From Allomuricauda sp. (GTDB lineage Bacteria; Bacteroidota; Bacteroidia; Flavobacteriales; Flavobacteriaceae): 64,000 nucleotides of DNA. The notes beneath the pieces are model-generated. The model ran no database searches, had not been told where the DNA came from, and saw nothing but the letters and a program-made list of their open reading frames with translations. Below, piece by piece: positions 17,269-25,948 of this stretch (position 1 is its first letter; each line of letters starts with the position of its first letter). The stretch covers positions 186,001-250,000 of the forward strand of contig NZ_PABT01000014.1 of the NCBI RefSeq assembly GCF_002699205.1. The letters run 5' to 3'. The translations under genes were made by a program, and so were the position numbers.

Positions 17269-18183
17269 ATGAAAAGAACACATTTTCTTTGTATGCTTTT
17301 ATCGGTGTCGGCAATGACACTTAACACATCTTATGCCCAAGAAGAACAGGAAAGTGCCGATGTCTATCTTGAGGAATATACCGATGAGTTTCAAGAAAAT
17401 TTCTTTGAGGCCCTTAAACAGAAAGGCATCCAGAACTACGACAGAGCCGTAGATATGTTTCTTAAATGCAAGCAGTTGGAGCCGGACAATAGTGTGGTGG
17501 ATTATGAATTGGCGAAAGCCTATCTGCTAGACAAAAAGTATGTCCAGGCTCAGGATTATGCCATCAAGGCCCTGCTTTCAGAACCTTCGGATTATTGGTA
17601 TTTGGATAATTTGTTGACTATTTTGGATAAACAAGGTAGCCCCATCGAGACCATAAAAGATAGAATACCCTACGGGAACAAAAAACTTCAGCAGAATATG
17701 GCCGTTTCTCTTTTCAAGATGAAGAAATATGGGGAAGCCTCAAAAGTGCTGGACCAACTGGAAAATTCCCTACTGAAATCGGAGTTGCAACGAAAAATCA
17801 AGGATTCCCTCCATAAAGAAAATGAAAAACCGATAGCCCCGATAGCCAAACAAGAAGAAAAAGATGACCCACTGGTTGAATTGAGGTCCAAAATGGAACG
17901 GTTGATATCAGAATCCAACTTTAAAGAATTGTTGGATGTTTCCCAAGGAGCTCTGGATTCTTATCCATTACAACCGTATTTTTACTATGCCAACGGTACG
18001 GCTTTAAATAATACGGGCAATCCCAATAAGGGGATAGAGGTTTTGGAAACTGGACTTGATTACCTTTTGGATGATGAGGATTTGAAGAACAAAATATATA
18101 AACAGCTTTCAGAGGGTTACACCAAAATTGGAAATACCCAAAAAGCTAGCGAATATTTGAACAAGATTAATTCGGGATCATAA
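17269..18183 (+). CDS. Secreted tetratricopeptide-repeat protein
   Basis: From ATG 17269 the 304-residue product has a signal peptide (MKRTHFLCMLLSVSA, cleaved near YAQ) and is otherwise helical with TPR-like units, for example QNYDRAVDMFLKCKQLEPDNSVVDYELAKAY-type spacing near 55-85 and again near 235-300. In-frame starts lie upstream at 17248 (TTG) and 17251 (ATG), but they would spoil the signal peptide. It is periplasmic by prediction. Its stop overlaps the start of the DUF4292 gene (TAATG), so the two are coupled. TPR proteins of this kind act as adaptors; the partner is probably the neighbouring lipoprotein or EnvC. Confidence 0.78.
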   Translation: MKRTHFLCMLLSVSAMTLNTSYAQEEQESADVYLEEYTDEFQENFFEALKQKGIQNYDRAVDMFLKCKQLEPDNSVVDYELAKAYLLDKKYVQAQDYAIKALLSEPSDYWYLDNLLTILDKQGSPIETIKDRIPYGNKKLQQNMAVSLFKMKKYGEASKVLDQLENSLLKSELQRKIKDSLHKENEKPIAPIAKQEEKDDPLVELRSKMERLISESNFKELLDVSQGALDSYPLQPYFYYANGTALNNTGNPNKGIEVLETGLDYLLDDEDLKNKIYKQLSEGYTKIGNTQKASEYLNKINSGS

Positions 18184-18962
18184 TGCTTTTATATAAATAC
18201 ATAACAAAAATTGGCTTATTTACGGTACTTCTGATTATGCTGGGTTCCTGTAAAAGCACGAAGTCCATTACGGGAGGGGAGACAAACGCAAAGATGTCCG
18301 CCAAGAATATTATCAACGCCCACTACCTGAATCAACCAAATTTTAAGACCTTGAGAGGAAGGCTCAAAATTGATTATAGCAATGGCGAAGAGTCACAAGG
18401 TGTCAATGTGAGCTTGCGTATGGAAAAGGACAAGGTAATTTGGATGAGCGGTCCCCTTGGTGTTGTTAAAGCACACATTACCCCGAACAAAGTGTCGTTC
18501 TACAATAAGCTGCAAAATGAATATTTTGATGGGGACTTTAGTTATTTGAGCCAACTGCTAGGGACGGACCTCGATTTTGAAAAGGTACAGAACCTATTGC
18601 TTGGGAATGCCGTTTTTGACCTTAGGAAAGAAAAATTTAATACAGAAGTGAGCAATGGGAACTACCAATTAAAACCCAAAAAGGCCAGAGAGCTTTTTAA
18701 GATTTTGTTTCAATTGGAGCCCAAAAACTTTAAAATCGCTGAGCAAGAAATATCACAACCGGAGAAAGCAAGACAGTTGCAGGCAAAATATACCTATCAG
18801 AATATTTCCGGAAACGTTTTGCCCGACGAAATACAGATTGTGGCAGAAGAGGCTGGTGATCTGACTACAATAGATTTAAGTTTTCGTAATTTAGAACTGA
18901 ACAAACCTATGAGTTTTCCGTATAAAGTTCCTAAGGGATATGATAAAATTACATTAAAGTAA
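18183..18962 (+). CDS. DUF4292 lipoprotein
   Basis: This 259-residue protein has a signal segment and lipobox MLGSC (cysteine near 23), followed by a beta-rich domain matching DUF4292, a Bacteroidota family with a LolA/LolB-like fold by inference (RLKIDYSNGEESQGVNVSLR near 60-80). That would fit carrying or receiving lipidic molecules at the outer membrane. It overlaps the TPR gene by 1 nt and ends 1 nt before envC. Function unproven. Confidence 0.82.
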   Translation: MLLYKYITKIGLFTVLLIMLGSCKSTKSITGGETNAKMSAKNIINAHYLNQPNFKTLRGRLKIDYSNGEESQGVNVSLRMEKDKVIWMSGPLGVVKAHITPNKVSFYNKLQNEYFDGDFSYLSQLLGTDLDFEKVQNLLLGNAVFDLRKEKFNTEVSNGNYQLKPKKARELFKILFQLEPKNFKIAEQEISQPEKARQLQAKYTYQNISGNVLPDEIQIVAEEAGDLTTIDLSFRNLELNKPMSFPYKVPKGYDKITLK

Positions 18963-18963
18963 T

Positions 18964-20190
18964 ATGAAAGATAAAATTTCATATTGTGTTTATTATGTAG
19001 TAGTTATATTTTTTGTTTCTGTGTCAGCCTACGCCCAGACCAGTGAACAAAAGGTGCTTGAGGTAAAACGGGAACGCTTGCAAAAGGAAATACAGGAAAT
19101 CAACAGATTACTCTTTGCCGAACGTAAGGAAAAGGGTTCTGTTTTGGACCAAATGGAGGCATTGGACAAGAAAATCAATGTTAGGCAAGAGCTCATACGA
19201 GTAACCAATCAGCAATCAAATCTGCTTAATAGACAAATAAACGTCAACATAAGAAACATTAGCAAGCTGAGGGAGGACTTGAAAATATTGAAGGATGACT
19301 ATGCCAATTTGATCCAAAAAACCTATCAGAACAAATCCCAAAGTAACCGATTGATGTTTCTTTTGTCCGCAGAGAATTTCTTTCAGGCATTTAAACGGCT
19401 CCAATATATGCAGCAGTATGCAAAACACCGTAAGAAGCAGGGAGAGGATATTGTTAAGAAAACTGAAGAACTTACACGCTTAAATCAGGATCTTGTCCGA
19501 CAACGAAAGGAGAAAGAGCAATTGATTGCGGAAAATCAGCGCGCCAAGGCCGAGCTTTCAAAAGAAATCGAATCCCAAAAACGCCTTTTAACGAGCATTA
19601 AACAAAACGAGGCCAAATACACCTCTGCCATTGCAAAAAAGCAAGCTGAGGCCCGTAAAATTGATCGAGAGATAGAAAGAATGATCAAGAGTGCCATTGC
19701 CAGTTCCAATAAAAGTTCTGGAAAATCGACCAGCAGCGCAACTTTTGTAATGACACCTGAGACCAAATTGTTGGCGGATAATTTCTCTTCCAACAAGGGG
19801 AGATTGATCTGGCCCGTGGAAAAAGGGGTGAAAAGCCAAGGATATGGCGTTTATGCCGATAAGCTCTATCCGGGAATTAAGCACCGAAACAACGGGGTAA
19901 CCATTACCACGGACAAGGGAAGTAAGGCAAGAGCCATTTTTGAAGGAGAGGTAATCGCTATTTTGTCCGTTCCCGGGGGAAGCAAAGGGGTGCAAATAAA
20001 ACACGGTAACTATATCAGTACATACTATAACTTATCGGAATTGTACGTTAAAAAAGGGGATAAAGTGGCCGCCAAAGAACCTCTTGGAGAGATAAATACC
20101 AATCGGTTTGACGGCACCACCAAACTGAAGTTTTATCTTTATAAGGACTCTAACAGGTTGAACCCGGAAGAATGGATCTATCAACTTTAA
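18964..20190 (+). CDS. envC: Murein hydrolase activator EnvC / M23 peptidase-fold protein
   Basis: This 408-residue protein has a signal peptide (cleaved near AYAQ), two long coiled-coil stretches (about 25-130 and 160-250), and a C-terminal LytM/M23 domain (about 285-405). The M23 zinc ligands look changed: HxxD and HxH are replaced (KHRNNGVTI and KHGNYISTYYN), as in EnvC, which activates amidases during division rather than cutting peptidoglycan itself. It follows DUF4292 by 1 nt and precedes an aldo-keto reductase by 4 nt. Activator function is inferred from the family. Confidence 0.88.
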   Translation: MKDKISYCVYYVVVIFFVSVSAYAQTSEQKVLEVKRERLQKEIQEINRLLFAERKEKGSVLDQMEALDKKINVRQELIRVTNQQSNLLNRQINVNIRNISKLREDLKILKDDYANLIQKTYQNKSQSNRLMFLLSAENFFQAFKRLQYMQQYAKHRKKQGEDIVKKTEELTRLNQDLVRQRKEKEQLIAENQRAKAELSKEIESQKRLLTSIKQNEAKYTSAIAKKQAEARKIDREIERMIKSAIASSNKSSGKSTSSATFVMTPETKLLADNFSSNKGRLIWPVEKGVKSQGYGVYADKLYPGIKHRNNGVTITTDKGSKARAIFEGEVIAILSVPGGSKGVQIKHGNYISTYYNLSELYVKKGDKVAAKEPLGEINTNRFDGTTKLKFYLYKDSNRLNPEEWIYQL

Positions 20191-20194
20191 TACA

Positions 20195-21031
20195 ATGAAG
20201 AAAATAACGGACTTACAGGGCTCCTTTGAATTACACAATGGTGTCCAAATGCCCTATTTAGGATTGGGGGTGTATCAATCCGAAAATGGGAGTGAAGTGA
20301 TCAATGCAGTAAAAACTGCTTTGAACCATGGGTATAGACATATAGATACAGCTGCCTTTTATCACAACGAGGAAGGTGTTGGTGTTGGGATAAAGGAAAG
20401 CAATGTCGACAGAAAGGATGTGTTTTTAGTGAGTAAGGTCTGGAATACGGATCAAGGATACGATTCCACATTAAAAGCTTTTGATGCTAGTTTGAAGCGA
20501 CTGGGAACGGAGTATTTGGATTTGTATTTGATCCATTGGCCCAAAGGGGAACTGTCCAAGGAAACTTGGAAAGCCCTTGAAAGACTTTATAAAGAAAAAC
20601 GGGTGCGCGCCATTGGCGTCAGTAACTTTTTGCAGCACCATTTGGAAGATTTGCTGACTTCCGCCGAGATTGTGCCCATGGTAAACCAAATGGAGTTCCA
20701 TCCGTATTTGGTGCAACAGGATTTAATTGATTACTGCAATGCCAAGAGTATTCAGTATGAGGCATGGTCCCCTTTGATGCAGGGAAATATCTTTGATTTG
20801 GATATTATGAAGGATGTGGCCTCAAAATACAATAAGACCATTGCACAGATTGTGTTGCGCTGGGACCTTCAAAAAGGGGTGGTGACCATACCAAAATCGT
20901 CCAAAAAAGAGCGTATCATCTCTAACTCCGAACTTTTTGATTTTGAACTCTCGGAAGAAGACATGAAATTGCTCGATGGCCTGGACAGGGGCAAACGGTT
21001 TGGCCCTGACCCCGATAACTTCGATTTCTAA
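20195..21031 (+). CDS. Aldo/keto reductase
   Basis: This 278-residue (beta/alpha)8 enzyme reduces aldehydes or ketones with NADPH. The catalytic tetrad is visible: Asp in RHIDTAAFYHNE with the Tyr six residues on, Lys in VSKVWNT, and His in LIHWPKG. The cofactor-binding region near the C-terminus is TIPKSSKKERI. It fits the 2,5-diketo-gluconate reductase-like AKR group. It starts 4 nt after envC but need not be related in function. It converges on the thioesterase with a 3-nt gap. Confidence 0.93.
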   Translation: MKKITDLQGSFELHNGVQMPYLGLGVYQSENGSEVINAVKTALNHGYRHIDTAAFYHNEEGVGVGIKESNVDRKDVFLVSKVWNTDQGYDSTLKAFDASLKRLGTEYLDLYLIHWPKGELSKETWKALERLYKEKRVRAIGVSNFLQHHLEDLLTSAEIVPMVNQMEFHPYLVQQDLIDYCNAKSIQYEAWSPLMQGNIFDLDIMKDVASKYNKTIAQIVLRWDLQKGVVTIPKSSKKERIISNSELFDFELSEEDMKLLDGLDRGKRFGPDPDNFDF

Positions 21032-21034
21032 ATT

Positions 21035-21547
21035 TTAGGATGTAAACAATGCCTTTAACTCCGTAGCATCCGAAGGTTTCATTTTGCCGGCAAGCACCAA
21101 ACTCAACTGTTTTCTCCTCAGGGCAGCGGCATAGCGTTCCTTCTCCAAGTCGGTTTCGGGCTTCAAAGGGGGCACTTCGGTGGGTTTCCCTGTATCATCT
21201 ACGGCAACAAAGGTATATATGGCCTCGTTGGCCTTTGTGCGCTCTTGGGTAAAACGGTCCTCGATCCAAACATCGATGAATATCTCCATAGAAGTTTTGA
21301 ATGCCCTGGAGACCGATGCCTCAACCGTCACCACACTGCCCAATGGAACAGCACGGTTAAACGCTACATGGTTCACCGAGGCAGTCACCGTAATTCTACG
21401 GCTGTGTCTACGGGCGGATATACTGGCAGCTCGATCCATGCGGGCCAATAGTTCCCCGCCAAAAAGGTTATTCAGTGGGTTGGTTTCACTGGGCAACACC
21501 AAATCGGTCATTACCGTACGGGATTCACTAGGTGTTTTCGCGCGCAT
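21035..21547 (-). CDS. Acyl-CoA thioesterase, hotdog fold
   Basis: This 170-residue protein matches the BFIT/YciA-like acyl-CoA thioesterase family: PSETNPLNNLFGGELLARMD (about 19-38) carries the active-site Asn/Gly/Glu pattern, and VNHVAFNRAVPLGSVVTVEA follows. It would release free fatty acid and CoA. One hotdog domain, so it should act as a hexamer of dimers. It is monocistronic on the minus strand, 58 nt from the SPOR gene. Confidence 0.92.
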   Translation of the reverse strand: MRAKTPSESRTVMTDLVLPSETNPLNNLFGGELLARMDRAASISARRHSRRITVTASVNHVAFNRAVPLGSVVTVEASVSRAFKTSMEIFIDVWIEDRFTQERTKANEAIYTFVAVDDTGKPTEVPPLKPETDLEKERYAAALRRKQLSLVLAGKMKPSDATELKALFTS

Positions 21548-21605
21548 ACCTTAAAATTTTGCGTAAAGATATTGAAGTGTGGAATGGTTTTAAAAGAAAG
21601 TAGGA

Positions 21606-22550
21606 TTATTTCTCAGAAAGCATCCAAGCATCCCTTGAATCTTCTGTTTTTACCTTTTTTAAAAAAGCAAGTGCCTCCTTGGGGTTCTCAAAGCTATCAT
21701 AGGCCACTTGGTGCAGGCCGTATTTGTTTACCCCCAAATAAAAGGCATTATAGCCCTTTTCCTTTAGTTGGGACACTCTTTTGTTGGCATTTTTTTCCTC
21801 GCGGAACGCCCCTGCTATTATATGGTGTTTGCCCAATTGCTTTTTGGTCACCTTGATATTTATTGCAGGAAGCTCTAATGGGGAGCTTTCAAAAAAAGTA
21901 GCTTCTTGGATCAAGCGAGATACTTCCTGTTGTGCATCTTGCTGTGCAGCTACCTCTTTCTGTTGGATATCGCCATAGGTGCGGTAAGAGGTAACCCCCA
22001 ACGAAACGGCCAATAAAATGACGGCAGCATACTTTAACCAAGGTCTAAAAGAGGTTTGCTCCCTTTTTTCTGGAGTGATAATGAACGGAATACGCTCTTC
22101 AAGTGCTTCCACTTCCTCTTTGATCACTTCTCGTTGTATAGGTGTTGCAGCAAATGTTGATAGACCAAATGATGAGGTCAAAAAGTTCACTTTTTCCTCT
22201 GGTTGGAATTGGATACGCTTTTCGCTGTTGTGCCAAAGTTTGCCAATACCAAAAAGCTCTATGCTCTCACCTTGATGAAGCCTATTGTTCCATTCCCGGG
22301 CAATGTTTTCGACTTCTACCAGCATTTCCTCATACCCCAATTTCTTTTCTTTGGAAATATGGGAAACCAACAGCCCATCGTTCTTGGAAAGTTGGGCATT
22401 AAAGGAAATAGCTTTGCTGGGCGGCACCAAAGTGTTGGTGGCCAAATCAATTTCTGCAGATTTACTATGGGCCAAAAAAGCCCCAAAACCCGGCACCACT
22501 ACACAGTTGTAGTCAAACAATAGTTCTTTTATGTATGAATCAATCCGCAT
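21606..22550 (-). CDS. HU-CCDC81 and SPOR domain membrane protein
   Basis: Taken from ATG 22550, this 314-residue protein begins MRIDSYIKELLFDYNCVVVP, the start of the HU-CCDC81 N-terminal domain (two copies to about 125). A single membrane helix near 170-190 (WLKYAAVILLAVSLGV) and a C-terminal SPOR domain (about 235-312) that binds denuded peptidoglycan at the septum follow. The open frame extends to 22655 but its first 35 residues are unlike the family. It combines a cytoplasmic HU-like, DNA-binding fold with a periplasmic septal domain, so it could link nucleoid and division; that is inference. It is divergent from dprA. Confidence 0.87.
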   Translation of the reverse strand: MRIDSYIKELLFDYNCVVVPGFGAFLAHSKSAEIDLATNTLVPPSKAISFNAQLSKNDGLLVSHISKEKKLGYEEMLVEVENIAREWNNRLHQGESIELFGIGKLWHNSEKRIQFQPEEKVNFLTSSFGLSTFAATPIQREVIKEEVEALEERIPFIITPEKREQTSFRPWLKYAAVILLAVSLGVTSYRTYGDIQQKEVAAQQDAQQEVSRLIQEATFFESSPLELPAINIKVTKKQLGKHHIIAGAFREEKNANKRVSQLKEKGYNAFYLGVNKYGLHQVAYDSFENPKEALAFLKKVKTEDSRDAWMLSEK

Positions 22551-22655
22551 GACCACAAATATTGCAAAAAAAGGAAGAGTACAAAATAAGCCGGATAACT
22601 TTTTATTAACATTTGAAAATCTGTATTTTGTGAACAACTTTGACACCCAAATCAA

Positions 22656-23762
22656 ATGACTGAACCTGAAATTATTGCAGCCTTACGGTTGCAGAATATT
22701 CCCAACATCGGAGATGTTACGGCGAAAAAATTAATTGCCCATTGTGGTAGCCCAATAGCTGTTTTTGAGGACAAGCCGCAACACCTTTTAAAAATTGATG
22801 GTATTGGCAAGATGACTTTGAAAGGTCTTCACAACCCCATTTACTTTGAAGAGGCCCGAAAAGAGTTTGAATTTTTGTCCAAAGAAGGCATCACCGTCTC
22901 CTATTTTATGGATGATGACTATCCCGATCGTTTGAAGCATTGTGTTGATGGTCCTATTTTACTGTTTCAACAAGGCAATATCAATTTACGGCACCAAAAG
23001 ATAATCAGTGTGGTCGGAACTAGGAACGTGACCAACTACGGCACTTCTTTTTGTAATCAATTTATAGAGGAAATTGCTCCCTTAAACCCTGTTATAGTTA
23101 GTGGATTGGCCTACGGGGTGGATATCGCCATACAAAAAGCGGCTATAGACCATGGATTACAGACCATTGCCTGTATGGCACATGGGCTCAATCAAATTTA
23201 TCCAAAGATCCATTCAAAATATAAATCCAAGATTGAAGAGAATGGAGGTTTTATGACAGAGTTTTGGAGCACCAGTCAACCGAACCGTGAAAATTTCCTA
23301 AAACGTAATCGAATTATTGCGGGTATCAGCGAGGCAACCATTGTAATTGAGTCCGCGGAAAAAGGAGGTAGTTTGGTTACGGCTGATTTGGCCCACGGCT
23401 ACCATCGGGATGTTTTTGCGGTACCTGGAAGGGCGACGGACAAATGGAGCAAAGGCTGCAATGATCTTATCAAATATCAAAAAGCCCATTTATTGACTTC
23501 AGCGGCTGAGCTAATTTATCTCTTGGGATGGGAAATTGAAGAAGAAAAGAAGGAAAAGGAGGTACAAAAACAGCTGTTTATCGAGTTGAATGAAACAGAA
23601 CAGTCAATCTATTCCTATTTGCAGTTGAACGGTAAACAATTGCTGGATACCGTGGCCTTGGAGTGCAAATTGCCCATTTTTAAAGTTTCGTCTACACTTT
23701 TAAATATGGAAATGAAGGGCGTAATCCGTCCATTGCCGGGTAAAATGTTCGAGGCGGTGTGA
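22656..23762 (+). CDS. dprA: DNA-processing protein DprA
   Basis: This 368-residue protein loads RecA on incoming single-stranded DNA during natural transformation. The Rossmann-like core has VVGTRNVTNYG (about 116-126), SGLAYGVDIAIQKAA, and ESAEKGGSLVTADLAHGYHRDVFAVPG around 230-256. The N-terminal helix-hairpin-helix region has PNIGDVTAKKLI, and the C-terminal winged-helix (DprA_WH) runs from about 305 to 365. It is complete. A decayed copy of its 3' end lies just downstream. recA is about 7 kb away on the other strand. Confidence 0.96.
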   Translation: MTEPEIIAALRLQNIPNIGDVTAKKLIAHCGSPIAVFEDKPQHLLKIDGIGKMTLKGLHNPIYFEEARKEFEFLSKEGITVSYFMDDDYPDRLKHCVDGPILLFQQGNINLRHQKIISVVGTRNVTNYGTSFCNQFIEEIAPLNPVIVSGLAYGVDIAIQKAAIDHGLQTIACMAHGLNQIYPKIHSKYKSKIEENGGFMTEFWSTSQPNRENFLKRNRIIAGISEATIVIESAEKGGSLVTADLAHGYHRDVFAVPGRATDKWSKGCNDLIKYQKAHLLTSAAELIYLLGWEIEEEKKEKEVQKQLFIELNETEQSIYSYLQLNGKQLLDTVALECKLPIFKVSSTLLNMEMKGVIRPLPGKMFEAV

Positions 23763-23912
23763 GTGTGAAATTTTAAGGTTTAAGAGGCGGAAATTTTCAA
23801 ATATTAGATATTGTTCCGTGAGCTATTAAAATTAAAAAAGAGAGGGTCATTGGTCGAAAAACCTAAGCTTTTCAACCCAAATTCTAATAAAAATCACCGC
23901 TACATACATCAG
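23763..23912. other. Intergenic stretch after dprA, nothing recognised
   Basis: A/T-rich sequence without a credible open frame or hairpin lies between the dprA stop and the decayed dprA-like segment. Multiple stops occur in all frames. Confidence 0.5.
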
Positions 23913-24092
23913 AAAACAACTGTTTATCGAGGTGGGTGATAACAGAACAGTCACCCTGTTTATGGGTGTAGTTTAACGGAAACTTACCACAAAAAATCGA
24001 GATATGGCACAAAAAAGTGTGTAGCGTAAAGGTTTTCTGCAATTTTTCGAATAAATCAAAAAGGGCGGTGATAGACCCAATTTTCGATAAAA
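23913..24092 (+). pseudogene. Decayed duplicate of the dprA 3' end
   Basis: Bases 23913-23952 nearly repeat dprA 23567-23605 (AAAACAACTGTTTATCGAGG against AAAACAGCTGTTTATCGAGT, then AACAGAACAGTC in both), with one indel. Further on, the frame fragments KQLFIEV, FNG and NKSKRAVIDPIFDK line up with KQLFIEL, LNG and NMEMKGVIRPLPGK of the DprA winged-helix domain. Several stops and frame changes make it non-coding. It ends at the trpS stop. It is best read as a relic of a partial duplication or of recombination at this locus. Confidence 0.6.
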
Positions 24093-24094
24093 AG

Positions 24095-25063
24095 CTAGTA
24101 CCCCAATTTTTCACGAACCCGGGCCAAAACCTCATCGGCTACTTTGCGGGCTTTTTCGGCACCAAAAGCCAAGGCTTCGTCCACTTCATCAAGGTGGTTC
24201 ATATAGTATTCGAACTTTTCACGGGGCTCCTCAAACTTTTCCAAAATAAGCTCATACAAAGCTTGTTTTGCATGACCGTAGCCGTAGTTCCCTGCTAAGT
24301 AATTGGCGCTCATTTCCTCAATTTGTTCTGGAGTGGCCAATAGTTTGTACAGTGCAAATACGTTATCCTTGCTCGGGTCTTTTGGGTCTTCCATGGGGGT
24401 ACTGTCCGTAACAATGCCCATGATCTGCTTGCGGAGTTTCTTGTCCGGTTGGAACAAATTGATGAGGTTGCCCCTGCTTTTGCTCATTTTTTCACCATCG
24501 GTACCGGGAACATACATGGTTTGTTCGTGCACTTTGCCCTGTGGTATCACGAAGGTTTCTCCCATTTGGTTGTGGAAACGGGAGGCAACATCGCGGGTCA
24601 TTTCCAAATGTTGTAGCTGGTCTTTCCCTACGGGAACAATATCCGCATCATACAGCAGAATATCGGCAGCCATGAGCATTGGGTAGGTGAATAGACCTGC
24701 ATTCACATCCCCCAGCCTATCGGCTTTGTCCTTGAAGCCATGGGCCAAGGTCAATCGTTGGTATGGGAAAAAACAGCTAAGGTACCAAGCCAATTCTGTT
24801 GTTTGTGGAATATCACTTTGTCGGTAGAAAACCGTCTTTTCAATATCGAGGCCAAAGGCGAGCCAAGTGGCTGCAATGGCATAGGTATTGTTTCTCAATA
24901 GCTCGCCATCCTTGATCTGGGTAAGCGAGTGCATATCAGCGATGAAAAGGAACGAATCGTTCTTGGGGTCATCTGCCATTTCAATGGCTGGAGCAATCGC
25001 ACCAAGAATATTCCCCAAGTGAGGCGTTCCTGTACTTTGTATTCCGGTCAGAATTCGGGCCAT
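24095..25063 (-). CDS. trpS: Tryptophan-tRNA ligase
   Basis: This 322-residue class I synthetase charges tRNA-Trp. The HIGH-like motif is TGTPHLGNILGA (about 10-21), and the KMSKS loop is GEKMSKSRGN near 193-202. The start is ATG 25063 (MARILTGIQ); an open frame runs to 25225 but its extra 54 residues are not family-like. The length is normal. It is divergent from plsC and ends against the decayed dprA copy. Confidence 0.96.
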   Translation of the reverse strand: MARILTGIQSTGTPHLGNILGAIAPAIEMADDPKNDSFLFIADMHSLTQIKDGELLRNNTYAIAATWLAFGLDIEKTVFYRQSDIPQTTELAWYLSCFFPYQRLTLAHGFKDKADRLGDVNAGLFTYPMLMAADILLYDADIVPVGKDQLQHLEMTRDVASRFHNQMGETFVIPQGKVHEQTMYVPGTDGEKMSKSRGNLINLFQPDKKLRKQIMGIVTDSTPMEDPKDPSKDNVFALYKLLATPEQIEEMSANYLAGNYGYGHAKQALYELILEKFEEPREKFEYYMNHLDEVDEALAFGAEKARKVADEVLARVREKLGY

Positions 25064-25183
25064 GCTAAATTTTTGCCAGTAAATGTAAGCATCCCATACA
25101 TATAAAAAAAGCGGGAAGTACCACTTGTTTAAAAGGTTTGTTGCCTTTGAAATGGAGATGCTGTGTAAATTATTGAAATACTT

Positions 25184-25191
25184 TACTTTTG
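25184..25191 (+). promoter_or_regulatory. -7 promoter element four bases before the plsC start
   Basis: TACTTTTG fits TAnnTTTG and ends 4 nt before ATG 25196; TGTG 18 nt upstream is a weak -33. Transcription would begin at or next to the start codon, giving a leaderless mRNA. Confidence 0.45.
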
Positions 25192-25195
25192 GCAG

Positions 25196-25948
25196 ATGCT
25201 TGGAATAATCAGAAATGTGGGACATGTTTTGTACAGGGTATGGTTCTATATACTGGTTGCCGTTCCCATTCTATTGTTTTTCCCCTTCTTATTGGTTTTT
25301 ACCATTTCGGAAAAGACATACCCACAATTTTTTTGGTTGGCCCGAAATTTATGGGCCCGTCCTATTTTATATGGTATGTGCTGCTTTCCGAAAGTTGTGC
25401 GTGAACAACGAATGGAGAGGGGAAGGAGTTATATGTTGGTTGCCAACCACACCAGCATGCTGGATATTATGTTGATGCTCCATGTTAGCAGAAGCCCTTT
25501 TGTGTTTGTGGGTAAAAAAGAACTGGTTAACATACCCATTTTCGGATTTTTTTATAAAAGGGTGTGTATTTTGGTGGACAGGGACAATGTTAGGAGTAGA
25601 ACAGGGGTGTATCTAAGGGCGCAAAGACGTTTGGATCAGGGTTTGAGCATTTGTATTTTTCCTGAAGGGGGTGTCCCTGATGAGGAAATAGTACTGGACT
25701 CCTTTAAGGACGGGGCCTTTAGAATGGCCATTGCCCATAAAATCCCTGTCGTGCCCATGACTTTTTACGATAATAAAAAGAGATTCTCGTTCACTTTTTT
25801 CAGCGGTGGGCCTGGAAAAACAAGGGTAAAAGTCCATCAATTTTTTGAAACAGGTATTTTAAGCGCCGAAGATACCTCTACATTAAGGGAAGAAGTAAGG
25901 AGCGTTATCTTGAAAGAACTGATTTCTGATTCAAGACCAGTTCACTAA
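25196..25948 (+). CDS. plsC: 1-acyl-sn-glycerol-3-phosphate acyltransferase
   Basis: This 250-residue inner-membrane enzyme makes phosphatidic acid from lysophosphatidic acid. It has two hydrophobic segments at the N-terminus (about 12-45), the catalytic NHTSMLD (H-x4-D, about 82-88), the acyl-acceptor motif FPEGGVPDEE (about 155-164), and VPMTF. It is convergent with the kinase gene and overlaps it by 4 nt. The predicted promoter leaves no 5' leader. Confidence 0.93.
   Translation: MLGIIRNVGHVLYRVWFYILVAVPILLFFPFLLVFTISEKTYPQFFWLARNLWARPILYGMCCFPKVVREQRMERGRSYMLVANHTSMLDIMLMLHVSRSPFVFVGKKELVNIPIFGFFYKRVCILVDRDNVRSRTGVYLRAQRRLDQGLSICIFPEGGVPDEEIVLDSFKDGAFRMAIAHKIPVVPMTFYDNKKRFSFTFFSGGPGKTRVKVHQFFETGILSAEDTSTLREEVRSVILKELISDSRPVH

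Noticed and set aside
24017..24298. Open frame of 93 codons antisense to the trpS end
   Set aside because: Its first part is the decayed dprA copy and its second part is the reverse of trpS; the join is accidental.
25064..25225. N-terminal extension of TrpS
   Set aside because: TrpS proteins begin at MARILTGIQ-type sequence; the extra 54 residues overlap the plsC start and promoter.
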